Origin: Shewanella khirikhana
GTDB taxonomy: Bacteria; Pseudomonadota; Gammaproteobacteria; Enterobacterales; Shewanellaceae
Reading direction: 5' to 3'
Length of the DNA stretch: 64,000 nucleotides
NCBI RefSeq assembly: GCF_003957745.1
Contig: NZ_CP020373.1
Location: forward strand, 310,001-374,000
A program made the translations under genes and the position numbers. Each line of letters begins with the position of its first letter. Positions within the stretch are counted from its first letter, which is position 1. The notes below the pieces were generated by a model. It saw only the letters and a list, made by a program, of their open reading frames with translations. It did not search any database and was not told where the DNA came from. Shown piece by piece: positions 48,327 through 56,982 of this stretch.

Positions 48327-48839
48327 TCAGGGCTTGGCGTTTTCTTTCTCGGCGTCAGCAACCTGCTGGCGCCGCTCTTTGAGCATGGCAATTGTGCCTT
48401 CGTTATTGGTCTTCATTTCATTGAAGCGCTGATTCATCTCATCCACGTCTTTTAAATACTCAGGATCATTCTCAGGCGCGCCGCGCCAGAAGCGCTTGCG
48501 GTCGAGCTTTTGTTTTTCACTGGTACGCAGAATTTCGATGTAGCTGTTTTCCTGCTTTAGGCGGTAGATTTCGCCGTCGATAAGCAGCAACAGCTTTTCG
48601 GTGGAGATGGTTTTGCCACTCATCAGCGCCATCAGGGGATCGTCGGGATCTTTGAGGCGGTCTGAATCAACTTCGCGGGTCAGGCCGAGTTCAAATTCCA
48701 GCTCGCGCTGATTGTATTCGGTGGGGCATACGGACTGGGAATACACCACTTTGTCACCCTTGATGCACTTGTAGATGGTATCAGCCCCTGAGGCCGACAG
48801 CGGCAGGGCAAATAGCAAACACAGGGCAAAGGGTCGCAT
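48327..48839 (-). CDS. Secreted DUF4124-type protein
   Basis: 170 residues from ATG 48839, which gives a clean signal peptide (MRPFALCLLFALPLSASG). Residues 20-45 (TIYKCIKGDKVVYSQSVCPTEY) are the two-cysteine DUF4124 motif. The rest is a charged helical or coiled-coil tail (EEIYRLKQ-like segments and MLKERRQQVADAEKE). Periplasmic; function unknown. Ends at the base next to the yadH stop. Confidence 0.8.
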   Translation of the reverse strand: MRPFALCLLFALPLSASGADTIYKCIKGDKVVYSQSVCPTEYNQRELEFELGLTREVDSDRLKDPDDPLMALMSGKTISTEKLLLLIDGEIYRLKQENSYIEILRTSEKQKLDRKRFWRGAPENDPEYLKDVDEMNQRFNEMKTNNEGTIAMLKERRQQVADAEKENAKP

Positions 48840-49001
48840 TGATGGCACATCCTTTTGATATTGGTGTGAAAATAGCACCCGACATCGTCCGTCATAAACC
48901 GGGCACAGCTGTCAATAATATGACGTATGACGACCGAAATATCCAGAAAATGTATACACTTGTTGCGTAATTGGAGTGGTTTGCTGAAAAAGGCAACAAA
49001 A

Positions 49002-49022
49002 AAGGGAGCCAGGCTCCCTTTG
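49002..49022 (-). terminator. Rho-independent terminator after panC
   Basis: AAAGGGAGCC and GGCTCCCTTT form a near-perfect palindrome; on the minus strand it is followed by a run of Ts, ending the pcnB-folK-panB-panC transcript. Confidence 0.85.
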
Positions 49023-49040
49023 CTTAAGTTGCTGCCGCCT

Positions 49041-49886
49041 TCAGCGGCTAAACACCAGATTATCAATCAGCCTGGCCTTGCCCATGTAAGCGGCGGCAAG
49101 CACCACCAGTTCTTTATCGGCATCGGTGGCAGGGGCCAGGGTAGTGGCACTGCGGACTTCCAGATAGTCCGGACGGAAACCGGCATCTATCAGACGCTGA
49201 TTGGCGTCATCAATGGCCTCGCTAATCTGACCGCCATCGCCAATCTGGCTTGCAAGGGTATCCAGCGCGGCCTTGAGCGCAGCAGCGCGATGCTTTTCAT
49301 CGGCACTCAGATAACCATTGCGTGAGCTCATGGCCAGGCCACTTGGCTCGCGCACTGTCTCAACCCCAATGATTTCCAGCGGCAGCGACAGGTCTTCAAC
49401 CATGGTGCGGATCACCAGCAGTTGCTGGAAGTCTTTGCGGCCAAACAGGGCGATATCGGGCTGCACTATGTTGAACAGCTTAAGCACAATCGTGGCTACG
49501 CCGCGGAAATGCCCCGGACGGCTGGCGCCGCACAGCTCATCTGAAATACCCGGCACTTCCACAAAGGTTTGAGCGTCCAGCCCTTTGGGGTAGATGATGT
49601 CCGGCGTTGGGGTAAACAGCAGCTCACAGCCTGCGCTGATAAGGCCGGCCTGATCGTCGGCCAGGGTACGCGGATAGGCATCCAGATCTTCGTTTTTGCC
49701 AAACTGCATGGGGTTAACGAAGATGGAGGCCACCACATGGTCGGCGCGGCGCTTGGCCTCTTTTACCAGGGTGATGTGACCTGCATGGAGGTTACCCATG
49801 GTTGGCACAAAGGCCACGGTTTCCCCTTTGGCGCGCCAGGCGCGCACCTGGGCACGAATTTCAGCGATTACAGCGGTTGTGTACAT
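49041..49886 (-). CDS. panC: Pantothenate synthetase
   Basis: Condenses pantoate and beta-alanine with ATP. 281 residues (E. coli 283). Signatures: FVPTMGNLHAGHITLV near residue 27 (HxGH), FVNPMQFGKNEDLDAYPR, FGRKDFQQLLVIR near 148 and SSRNGYLS near 185. ATG 49886 matches the family start; the open frame runs back into panB. Gap to panB is 7 bp. Confidence 0.96.
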   Translation of the reverse strand: MYTTAVIAEIRAQVRAWRAKGETVAFVPTMGNLHAGHITLVKEAKRRADHVVASIFVNPMQFGKNEDLDAYPRTLADDQAGLISAGCELLFTPTPDIIYPKGLDAQTFVEVPGISDELCGASRPGHFRGVATIVLKLFNIVQPDIALFGRKDFQQLLVIRTMVEDLSLPLEIIGVETVREPSGLAMSSRNGYLSADEKHRAAALKAALDTLASQIGDGGQISEAIDDANQRLIDAGFRPDYLEVRSATTLAPATDADKELVVLAAAYMGKARLIDNLVFSR

Positions 49887-49893
49887 CTTGGGC

Positions 49894-50688
49894 TCAGTTG
49901 AAAGTGTGTTCTGGACCGGGGAAGCTGCCGTTGGCGACTTCGTCGACATAGGCGCGCACGGCGGCGCGGATTTCGCCGGTCTGCTTGAGGTAATTCTTGG
50001 AGAAGCGCGGAATGTAGCCGCTGGAGATCCCAAGCACATCGTGCATTACCAGGATCTGGCCGTCGGTATCCTTGCCTGCGCCAATACCTATGACCGGAAT
50101 GGTCAGGGCTTCGCTGATGGTTTTGGCCAGTGAAGCAGGAATACATTCGATTACCAGCAGCTGGGCACCGGCGGCTTCGAGCGCCTTGGCTTCGTTCAGA
50201 ATGCGCTGGGCGTTGTCGGCATCGCGGCCCTGTACCTTAAAGCCACCAAATACATGCACCGACTGGGGAGTTAGGCCAATGTGAGCACACACGGGCACGC
50301 CGCGCTCGGTAAGCATTTTCACGCTTTCCAGCAGCCACTCGCCGCCTTCCAGTTTGACCATATTGGCACCGGCCTGCATCAGCACTGTGGCGGTGGTCAT
50401 GGTCTGCTCAGGGGTGGCATAGCTCATAAAAGGCATGTCGGCTATCAGCAGTGCACGCTCAATGCCACGACGCACACAGCGGGTGTGATAGGCAATATCC
50501 TCAACGGTCACTGGCAGGGTGTCGCTGTGGCCCTGAAGCACCATGCCCAGCGAGTCGCCAACCAGCAGCACGTCGATGCCTTCGCTGTCGAAGGCGCCGG
50601 CAAAACTGGCGTCGTAGGCGGTCAGTGCCGTGAACTTTTTCCCTTCCTGCTTGAACTTCAACAGGGTTGCGGTGGTGACTTTGGACAT
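49894..50688 (-). CDS. panB: 3-methyl-2-oxobutanoate hydroxymethyltransferase
   Basis: First committed step of pantothenate synthesis, adding a hydroxymethyl group from methylene-THF to ketoisovalerate. 264 residues, as in E. coli. Visible: LTAYDASFAGAFDSEGIDVLLVGDSLGMV near residue 20, MPFMSY, HIGLTPQSVHVFGG near 135 and IGIGAGKDTDGQILVMHD near 200. ATG 50688 follows AGAAGA; the upstream open frame overlaps folK and is not used. Confidence 0.96.
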   Translation of the reverse strand: MSKVTTATLLKFKQEGKKFTALTAYDASFAGAFDSEGIDVLLVGDSLGMVLQGHSDTLPVTVEDIAYHTRCVRRGIERALLIADMPFMSYATPEQTMTTATVLMQAGANMVKLEGGEWLLESVKMLTERGVPVCAHIGLTPQSVHVFGGFKVQGRDADNAQRILNEAKALEAAGAQLLVIECIPASLAKTISEALTIPVIGIGAGKDTDGQILVMHDVLGISSGYIPRFSKNYLKQTGEIRAAVRAYVDEVANGSFPGPEHTFN

Positions 50689-50746
50689 AATCTTCTTTCT
50701 TAACAACGGTAGAGAAGTGGAGTTATAAGCCAACTGAGGTCGGACT

Positions 50747-51235
50747 TCAATCTTCGCTGGCCAATGGTTGAAGTTCATCGCGCATTGAAGCCGTGATGAG
50801 GTCGCTTACAGCGGTGTTGCAGGGCAGGATCAGCCCGGGGTCGAGATCGGCAAGTGGTATCAGCACAAAACTGCGCGCTTTCATGCCGTAATGGGGCAGG
50901 GTGAGGCGTTCACTGTCCATCACCATATCGCCATACAGCAGCAAATCCAGATCCAGGGTACGGGCGCCCCAACGAACCAGACGCTCGCGGCCCTGCTGCG
51001 ACTCAATGGCTTGCAGGGCGTCCAGCAGTGCCAGTGGCGCAAGCTCGGTATCGAAACTTGCCACGGCATTGACATAGTCAGGCTGAACCACTTCGCCCAT
51101 GGGCTTACTGGCGTAATAGGGCGACACCGCAAAACTACCCGGCGCAGCTAAAGACAACAGGGCCTCACAGGCCCTGTTTAATTGGCTCACGGGCTCGGCG
51201 AGGTTGGCGCCGAGGGCCACGAAAACCTTGGTCAT
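50747..51235 (-). CDS. folK: 2-amino-4-hydroxy-6-hydroxymethyldihydropteridine pyrophosphokinase
   Basis: Folate-pathway kinase of 162 residues. Family signatures are ALGANLAEPVSQL at the N-terminus and RWGARTLDLDLLLYGD near residue 90 (substrate- and metal-binding Asp pair), then LPHYGMKARSFVLIPLADL. ATG 51235 overlaps the pcnB stop by four bases, so the two are coupled. Confidence 0.95.
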   Translation of the reverse strand: MTKVFVALGANLAEPVSQLNRACEALLSLAAPGSFAVSPYYASKPMGEVVQPDYVNAVASFDTELAPLALLDALQAIESQQGRERLVRWGARTLDLDLLLYGDMVMDSERLTLPHYGMKARSFVLIPLADLDPGLILPCNTAVSDLITASMRDELQPLASED

Positions 51236-52683
51236 GCTTCGCTGCCGCTGTGCTGGGCTTTTGAACCTTCGCCCTTGCCGCCTTCGCTGCGGGGACGACG
51301 GCGCACCCGGCGCTTGCGGTTACGTGGTGCATCAGACTTGGCGCCGCTGCGGGCGATGTCGCCGCGCTCATCTTCGGAGGCTTCCACAAAGTTCTGCCAC
51401 CACTGGGCGGATTTCTTCAGGCTGCCGCCTTCAATTTCGGCGCGCATCAGCAAGAGATCGTAGGCGGCGCGGAACTTCGGATTTTCCATCAGCTTAAAGG
51501 CACGGGTGCCCTGGCTGCGCTCAAATCTCAGCTGCAGCTGCCAGATATCACGGGCAGGCACACTGAAACGCTTAGGGATCGCAATGGACTGGCACTGTTG
51601 TTCGAGCACATCGCCCATGGCGGCGAAGTAGGCGTCGTACAGGCTCAGACCGCTCTCGTGAGCAATTTCTTCGGCGCGGCGCTTAAGTGGATACCACAGC
51701 AGCGCAGCGTAGAAGAAGGCCGGAGTCACCGGCTTGTCTTCCATTACCCTAAGGTCGGTGCTGCGCATGACCAGCGTTGCCATACGGGCGCAGTCACCCT
51801 TGGGCGCTTCGCGCATCATGTCGTCCAGCAGCGGGAACAGCGGCGCAAACAGGTTGTATTCCTGCATCATTTGCAGGTTCGCCTGGGCCTTACCGGCGAA
51901 GAACAGCTTGAGCACTTCTTCGTACATGCGCGCAGCGGGAATGTCTTTGAGCAGCGGGGCCAGCTTGCGGATAGGCGCAGCGGTCACTTCTTCAATCCGC
52001 ATCCCCAGCTTGGTGGCAAAGCGCACGGCGCGGATCATCCGCACCGGATCTTCGCGGTAGCGGGTTTCAGGATCGCCAATCAGACGCAGCACGCCATCGT
52101 TGAGATCTTCCATGCCGCCGCCATAGCTGCGGATAGAGTAATCGCTGATGTCGTAGTAAAGGGCGTTAACTGTGAAGTCGCGGCGCTCGGCATCTTCATC
52201 GATGCTGCCGTAGACATTGTCACGCAGCAGACGGCCCTGGGCGTTGGCCTTGGAAATCTTGTCGCCTGCTTCGTCGGAATGGTGGCCACGGAAGGTGGCA
52301 ACTTCAATCACGTCACGGCCGAATACAATATGGGCCAAACGGAAACGACGACCGACCAGACGGCAGTTGCGGAACAATTTTTTGATGTCTTCCGGGGTGG
52401 CGTTGGTTACCACGTCGAAGTCTTTGGGTTCCATGCCCAGCAGCAGGTCGCGGACACCGCCGCCAACCAAAAAGGCCTCGTAGCCGGCTTTGTGCAGGCG
52501 ATAGAGCACCTTGAGCGCATTTTCACTGATGTTCTTGCGCGAGATGGTGTGGGCATTTCGGGGCGTGATGCTCAGACTCAGGCCTTGTGCCAGGTCGGCA
52601 CCCTGCTGAATCGATTCTGTCGTTGGATGCTGCTCACCCTCGGTGAACAGTTGCTTACAGAACTGAGTGATACGGCGAAAAAT
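51232..52683 (-). CDS. pcnB: Poly(A) polymerase I, apparently with an AUU start codon
   Basis: Adds 3' poly(A) tails that promote RNA decay. 483 residues from ATT 52683. The nucleotidyltransferase core has FLVGGGVRDLLLG near residue 75 with catalytic DFDV near 88, then RNCRLVGRRFRLAH; the tail is Arg/Lys-rich (RNRKRRVRRRPRSEGGKG). The first conventional in-frame start is GTG 52509, inside the conserved core (KVLYRLHKAGYEAFL), so it cannot be right. Upstream the frame continues with IFRRITQFCKQL, colinear with E. coli MFTRVANFCRKV, back to a TAA, with no ATG, GTG or TTG. ATT 52683 has AAGAGGTG 4 bp upstream. E. coli pcnB is itself known to use AUU. Confidence 0.9.
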   Translation of the reverse strand: MFRRITQFCKQLFTEGEQHPTTESIQQGADLAQGLSLSITPRNAHTISRKNISENALKVLYRLHKAGYEAFLVGGGVRDLLLGMEPKDFDVVTNATPEDIKKLFRNCRLVGRRFRLAHIVFGRDVIEVATFRGHHSDEAGDKISKANAQGRLLRDNVYGSIDEDAERRDFTVNALYYDISDYSIRSYGGGMEDLNDGVLRLIGDPETRYREDPVRMIRAVRFATKLGMRIEEVTAAPIRKLAPLLKDIPAARMYEEVLKLFFAGKAQANLQMMQEYNLFAPLFPLLDDMMREAPKGDCARMATLVMRSTDLRVMEDKPVTPAFFYAALLWYPLKRRAEEIAHESGLSLYDAYFAAMGDVLEQQCQSIAIPKRFSVPARDIWQLQLRFERSQGTRAFKLMENPKFRAAYDLLLMRAEIEGGSLKKSAQWWQNFVEASEDERGDIARSGAKSDAPRNRKRRVRRRPRSEGGKGEGSKAQHSGSEA

Positions 52684-52769
52684 GGTACACCTCTTGAGCT
52701 TAACTAGGGGTTAAAAATCTGGCGGCTATGATAACCCCAAATGGGGTCAATTGACAGCGTGCCAGCGCC

Positions 52770-53678
52770 TTAGCTGCCGCTGCCAATCAGGATTTCGCGC
52801 TGGGTTGGGATGCGGTCGAGGGAAAACTCCAATACCGCCTGTGCCAGCAGGCTGTCGGGGCTGGAAGCATCGGGCACCTTTTGCCCCAAAAATGCCAGTG
52901 CCGCGCGCAGTGCCGGCATGGGCGCGGCCTTATCAACCGGCGTGGCATGGTTTTGTTTTGACAGCTTAAATCCCACATCGGCGCAGGCCAGCGGCAGGTG
53001 AATATAGCCGGGGGCCTTGAAACCGAACTGGGCAAACAGACTGAGCTGACGACAACTGGCTTCAATCAGATCGCAGCCGCGCACCACCTCGGTAATGCCA
53101 ACGTCGGCATCGTCCATCACCACCGCCAACTGATAGGCATACAGGCCATCGCTGCGCTTGATGATAAAGTCTTCGGCGGCAAACTCATCGGCCACCACAA
53201 TCTCGCCCATCAAGCCATCGTGAAAATGATTCACCCGGGCGCGATTTTTAATGCGGATGGCGCCGCTGTCGTGACCAAGGGTTTGACAGCGACCATCGTA
53301 AACGCCGCCCATTGCCTGAATTTGTTTGCGGGTACACTGGCAATAGTAGGCGTCGCCACTCGCCAGCAGCGCATCGATTTTGGCCTGATAGGCCTCGGTG
53401 CGACGGCTCTGATAAACAAGCTCGTCATCCCAGCAAAGTCCAAAGGCTTCCAGAGTGCGCAGTATGTCATCGGCGGCACCGGCGACTTCCCGCGGCGGGT
53501 CTATGTCTTCAATCCGCACCAGCCACTTACCGCCAAGCGAGCGGGCTCGCAGGTAGCTGCCAAGGGCGGCGACCAGAGAGCCAAAATGCAGCGCGCCGGA
53601 GGGCGATGGGGCAAAACGACCGATATAGGGGCTGGAGATTGAGGATGGCATGGGCGCGGGGGATGCAGTGTTAATCAT
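52770..53678 (-). CDS. gluQ: Glutamyl-Q tRNA(Asp) synthetase
   Basis: Truncated GluRS paralogue that attaches glutamate to queuosine in tRNA-Asp. 302 residues without an anticodon-binding domain. YIGRFAPSPSGALHFGSLVAALGSYLRAR near residue 18 is the HIGH-region equivalent, and FKLSKQNHA near 240 is the KMSKS equivalent. Cys residues in YCQCTRKQ plus later ones fit the zinc site. Directly downstream of dksA with a hairpin in the gap, the usual arrangement. Confidence 0.95.
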   Translation of the reverse strand: MINTASPAPMPSSISSPYIGRFAPSPSGALHFGSLVAALGSYLRARSLGGKWLVRIEDIDPPREVAGAADDILRTLEAFGLCWDDELVYQSRRTEAYQAKIDALLASGDAYYCQCTRKQIQAMGGVYDGRCQTLGHDSGAIRIKNRARVNHFHDGLMGEIVVADEFAAEDFIIKRSDGLYAYQLAVVMDDADVGITEVVRGCDLIEASCRQLSLFAQFGFKAPGYIHLPLACADVGFKLSKQNHATPVDKAAPMPALRAALAFLGQKVPDASSPDSLLAQAVLEFSLDRIPTQREILIGSGS

Positions 53679-53700
53679 GATGTAAAGCGCAGAAATACCA

Positions 53701-53720
53701 AGCGGGGCCTAAGCCCCGCT
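53701..53720 (-). terminator. Hairpin between dksA and gluQ
   Basis: AGCGGGGC and GCCCCGCT, loop of four. No T-run on the minus strand, so likely a partial terminator or attenuator that lets some dksA transcripts continue into gluQ, as described for Shigella. Confidence 0.6.
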
Positions 53721-53740
53721 CAATTGCATGCTGGTTAAGA

Positions 53741-54184
53741 TTAACCGGCCATCTGCTTTTCTTTGATTTCGGCCAGCGTCTTACAGTCGATGCACAGGTC
53801 CGCAGTGGGACGGGCTTCGAGACGGCGGATACCGATTTCAACACCGCAGGAATCACAGAAGCCGAAATCGTCGTCTTCAATTTTCTGCAGCGTCTTTTCA
53901 ATCTTTTTGATCAGTTTACGTTCTCTGTCGCGGGCACGCAGCTCCAGACTGAACTCCTCTTCCTGAGCGGCTCGGTCGACTGGGTCGGGGAAGTTGGCGG
54001 CTTCGTCTTGCATGTGTGAGAGAGTACGGTCGACTTCTTCGCGCAGCTGGTTACGCCAAGCTTCAAGGATCTTCTTGAAATGGCCCATCTGCTTGTCGTT
54101 CATATACTCCTCGCCAGGTTGCTCCTGGTAAGGCTCAACACCTGCGATAGCGAGTACGCCAAGTTTTTTAGTGCCTTCAGGCAT
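53741..54184 (-). CDS. dksA: RNA polymerase-binding transcription factor DksA
   Basis: ppGpp cofactor binding the RNA polymerase secondary channel. 147 residues (E. coli 151). The coiled-coil (about 35-105) carries the tip DPVDRAAQEEEF with the two functional Asp residues and Ala; the zinc finger is CDSCG...CIDCKT, all four cysteines present. ATG 54184 has AGGAG 7 bp upstream, which decides against the 13-codon longer frame. Confidence 0.97.
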   Translation of the reverse strand: MPEGTKKLGVLAIAGVEPYQEQPGEEYMNDKQMGHFKKILEAWRNQLREEVDRTLSHMQDEAANFPDPVDRAAQEEEFSLELRARDRERKLIKKIEKTLQKIEDDDFGFCDSCGVEIGIRRLEARPTADLCIDCKTLAEIKEKQMAG

Positions 54185-54238
54185 AACGCATCTCCTGTAT
54201 TCTTTGCGTTGTTCGGGCGTCAATTAGAACGGCCGCTA

Positions 54239-54267
54239 TCTATATCAGAATAAAAACGGGGTGGCAA
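54239..54267 (-). promoter_or_regulatory. Sigma-70 promoter of dksA
   Basis: Minus strand: TTGCCA (54267-54262), 17-bp spacer, TATAGA (54244-54239), with TG one base before the -10. About 55 bp upstream of the dksA ATG. Confidence 0.65.
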
Positions 54268-54337
54268 ACTTTTTACCCACGGTTCAGCGAATTCTTTGAT
54301 GATGTGCGCTTATCCTGAACTTTTCAAATTCTAACGG

Positions 54338-55057
54338 TTATTTTTCGACGATTTGTGGTTGAAAATGCAAGGGGTTCTCAAGCAGCAGCGACTCACTGTT
54401 CATGGTGCAACCATAGGCCAGAACTTCTACACCGGCCGCCATGGCTTGCCGAAGCAGGTCACCGTATTTGGCATCAATATGGTCGGCGGGGGCTACTGCT
54501 TTAATGCCTTGATGCTGCACTACAAATAAAAGTACTGCCCGAAATCCCTGGGCTTTCATTTCCATCAGTTCCCGCAGGTGTTTCTGGCCTCTGGCCGACA
54601 CCGCATCGGGGAAAAAGCCCATCTCTCCTTCCAGCAGGGTACAGCTCTTCACTTCAATATAGCAGTCCGCTTTGGTATCAGCGCTGAGCAGAATATCTAT
54701 GCGACTGTTTTCATTACCATACTTCACTTCACGGCGAATATGTTGGTAACCGCAAAGCTCGCTGATTGCACCTGTGGCAATGGCTTCTTCGGCCAGGGCG
54801 TTGGCGCGGCCGGTGTTAATGCCAATCAAATGGCCATTGTCGTCTTCGGCAAGTTCCCAAGTGCTGGCGTATTTGCGTTTGGGGTTATCCGAGGTGGAAA
54901 ACCACACCCGTTTGCCGGGGTAGAGGCAGTTTTTCATTGAGCCTGTGTTGGGGCAGTGCAGGGTGATTTGGCTGCCGTCACTCAGGGTGACATCCGCCAG
55001 GAAGCGTTTGTAGCGGGTGATAAGTGTCGCCTCGGTCAGCGGCGCCGGGTACTTCAT
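54338..55057 (-). CDS. sfsA: SfsA family protein (sugar fermentation stimulation / nuclease-like)
   Basis: 239 residues. N-terminal OB-like part with TLHCPNTGSMKNCL and the conserved VWFSTSDNPKRKY; the C-terminal nuclease-like part has VKYGNENSRIDILL near residue 115, DCYIEVKSCTL near 140 and FPDAVSARGQKHLREL. The D, E and K residues resemble a PD-(D/E)XK site. ATG 55057 has AGGA 8 bp upstream; the upstream open frame lacks homology. Sits upstream of dksA as in E. coli. Confidence 0.94.
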   Translation of the reverse strand: MKYPAPLTEATLITRYKRFLADVTLSDGSQITLHCPNTGSMKNCLYPGKRVWFSTSDNPKRKYASTWELAEDDNGHLIGINTGRANALAEEAIATGAISELCGYQHIRREVKYGNENSRIDILLSADTKADCYIEVKSCTLLEGEMGFFPDAVSARGQKHLRELMEMKAQGFRAVLLFVVQHQGIKAVAPADHIDAKYGDLLRQAMAAGVEVLAYGCTMNSESLLLENPLHFQPQIVEK

Positions 55058-55256
55058 GGGTTGTCCTGGGAAGTTGAAACCAAGGCCGTGAGTGTACCCC
55101 ATATTCAGTGCCTTTTGGCGCTTGTGTCTGGCCCCTTGGGGCAAGAGGGCCGATGGGGTACACTGATTGACAGACTCGGCAAGCACTCTCGATGGCCCTT
55201 GCGGCTCCCGGTTTGCCCGCCACCACGATATAAGAACGACATAAGAAGGATGTAAG

Positions 55257-56534
55257 ATGACTCAAGCAATGCGCGTTTGTCTCACCTCTGAAGCCGCTGC
55301 CGCCCACTGGGGCAAAGCCGATATCAGTTTCGAAGGTGACATTGCCCGTATCCACCTGCAGGGGGCAGATACCCTGCGTCAAATCCAGATGGCGGCCCGC
55401 AAACTGCGTGCTCAGGGCATCAGTGCCGTGGTACTCGATGGCGAAGGCTGGGATTTAAACCGTCAGTGGGTGTTCGCTCAGGGCTTTGTGACTGCCAAAC
55501 CCGGCTGGAGCATCGAGTGGACCGGCGATGACGCCACCCGCGAAGCGCTGGAGCAGCGTATGGAAGCTGCCCGCTTTGTGCGTCAGCTCACCAACGAAAC
55601 CCCGGAAAACCTGCCGCCGGTGAAGCTGGCGACTCTGGCTGCCAATTGGCTGAAACAGCTTGGCGGTGACAAGGTGAGTTTCCGTATTATCGAAGGAGAG
55701 CAGCTGCTCGAAGAGCAGTGGATTGGCGTGCATGCGGTTGGCCGCGGCAGCGAGCGTCCACCGGCGATGCTGGAGCTGGACTTCAACCCGCTGGGCGACG
55801 ACGCCCCTGTGTCTGTGGCACTGGTTGGCAAGGGCATTACCTTCGACTCGGGCGGTTACAGCCTTAAAGCCAGTGAAGGCATGCTTAACATGAAGTGTGA
55901 CATGGGCGGCGCCGCCACTGTTACCGGCGCGCTGGGTTTGGCAATCAAAAACGGCCTGAACAAGCGCGTGAAGCTGTTTTTGTGCTGCGCCGAGAACCTG
56001 GTCAGCGGCCGCGCCTATAAGCTGGGTGACATACTCACCTACAAAAACGGCGTGACCGTGGAAGTGGTCAACACCGACGCCGAGGGCCGTCTGGTGCTGG
56101 CCGATGGCCTGCAGGCGGCTTCTGCGACAGGCGCGCCTTTTATTATCGATGCCGCTACCCTGACCGGCGCCGCCGTGATGGCGGTGGGCGGTAACTACAA
56201 CGCTATTTTCTCACCCGATACCGCCGTGCTTGAGCTTGCCAAAACCAAGGCCAGCGCTGTGGCCGAGCGGGTGTGGCCGCTGCCACTGGACCCATGGCAC
56301 AAAGACATGTGCCCATCAGCCTATGCCGATACTGCCAACAGCCGCCCTGTGAAAGGTGGCGGCGCCGGTGGTGCGTCCAATGCCGCTGGTTTCCTGTGGC
56401 GCTTTGTGCGTGAAGATGCCAAGTGGCTGCACATCGACCTTGCCGGCTCCTTTGAAGACAGCGCAGGCCCTCTGTGGGCCGCCGGTGCCACCACCCACGG
56501 GGTGCTGACCATTGCAGAGCTGCTGAAAGACTAA
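55257..56534 (+). CDS. pepB: Peptidase B, leucyl aminopeptidase family (M17)
   Basis: Cytoplasmic zinc/manganese aminopeptidase of 425 residues (E. coli PepB 427). Metal-binding residues are in LVGKGITFDSGGYSLK near residue 190 and the M17 signature NTDAEGRLVLADGL near 275; ENLVSGRAYKLGDI, and RPVKGGGAGGASNAAGFL follow. The N-terminal 100 residues are short and PepB-like rather than PepA-like. Monocistronic with its own terminator. Confidence 0.93.
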   Translation: MTQAMRVCLTSEAAAAHWGKADISFEGDIARIHLQGADTLRQIQMAARKLRAQGISAVVLDGEGWDLNRQWVFAQGFVTAKPGWSIEWTGDDATREALEQRMEAARFVRQLTNETPENLPPVKLATLAANWLKQLGGDKVSFRIIEGEQLLEEQWIGVHAVGRGSERPPAMLELDFNPLGDDAPVSVALVGKGITFDSGGYSLKASEGMLNMKCDMGGAATVTGALGLAIKNGLNKRVKLFLCCAENLVSGRAYKLGDILTYKNGVTVEVVNTDAEGRLVLADGLQAASATGAPFIIDAATLTGAAVMAVGGNYNAIFSPDTAVLELAKTKASAVAERVWPLPLDPWHKDMCPSAYADTANSRPVKGGGAGGASNAAGFLWRFVREDAKWLHIDLAGSFEDSAGPLWAAGATTHGVLTIAELLKD

Positions 56535-56576
56535 GCCGCTTTTCACTGACATTGCAAAGTACTGCAGCAGCAATTC

Positions 56577-56605
56577 AAAGGCCGCTCACTGAGCGGCCTT
56601 TTTGT
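56577..56605 (+). terminator. Rho-independent terminator after pepB
   Basis: AAAGGCCGCTCA and TGAGCGGCCTTT around a single central base, then more Ts. Confidence 0.9.
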
Positions 56606-56734
56606 ACCTTTACTTAGGCAATGAAACCCTTAATGTACTCAAAGTCTTATTCATTAAGTCTTATTGAATTCACTGTTTCAACGTATCGGGCTGTGCCCGA
56701 GTTCCGCATCTGCACTTGTTTGGGTTCGCGCATC

Positions 56735-56982
56735 GCCAGCCTGAGTCTGCTCCTCGTCCGTCTGGTCAATAGACGCTTCATCATCGTCGCGGCTGTAGGC
56801 CTTTACCTGATTACGTCCGGCGCGTTTGGCGCTGTACATGGCTCTGTCGGCCTGGGCCAGCCTGAGTCTGCTCCTCGTCCGTCTGGTCAATAGACGCTTC
56901 ATCATCGTCGCGGCTGTAGGCCTTTACCTGATTACGTCCGGCGCGTTTGGCGCTGTACATGGCTCTGTCGGCCTGGGCCAGC
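56735..56982. repeat. Perfect 121-bp tandem duplication
   Basis: 56735-56861 is identical to 56856-56982 (offset 121 bp, with the 6-bp GCCAGC shared at the junction). It covers the 3' end of the diguanylate cyclase gene. Because 121 is not a multiple of three, the reading frame shifts after the first copy met by the ribosome. Confidence 0.97.
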
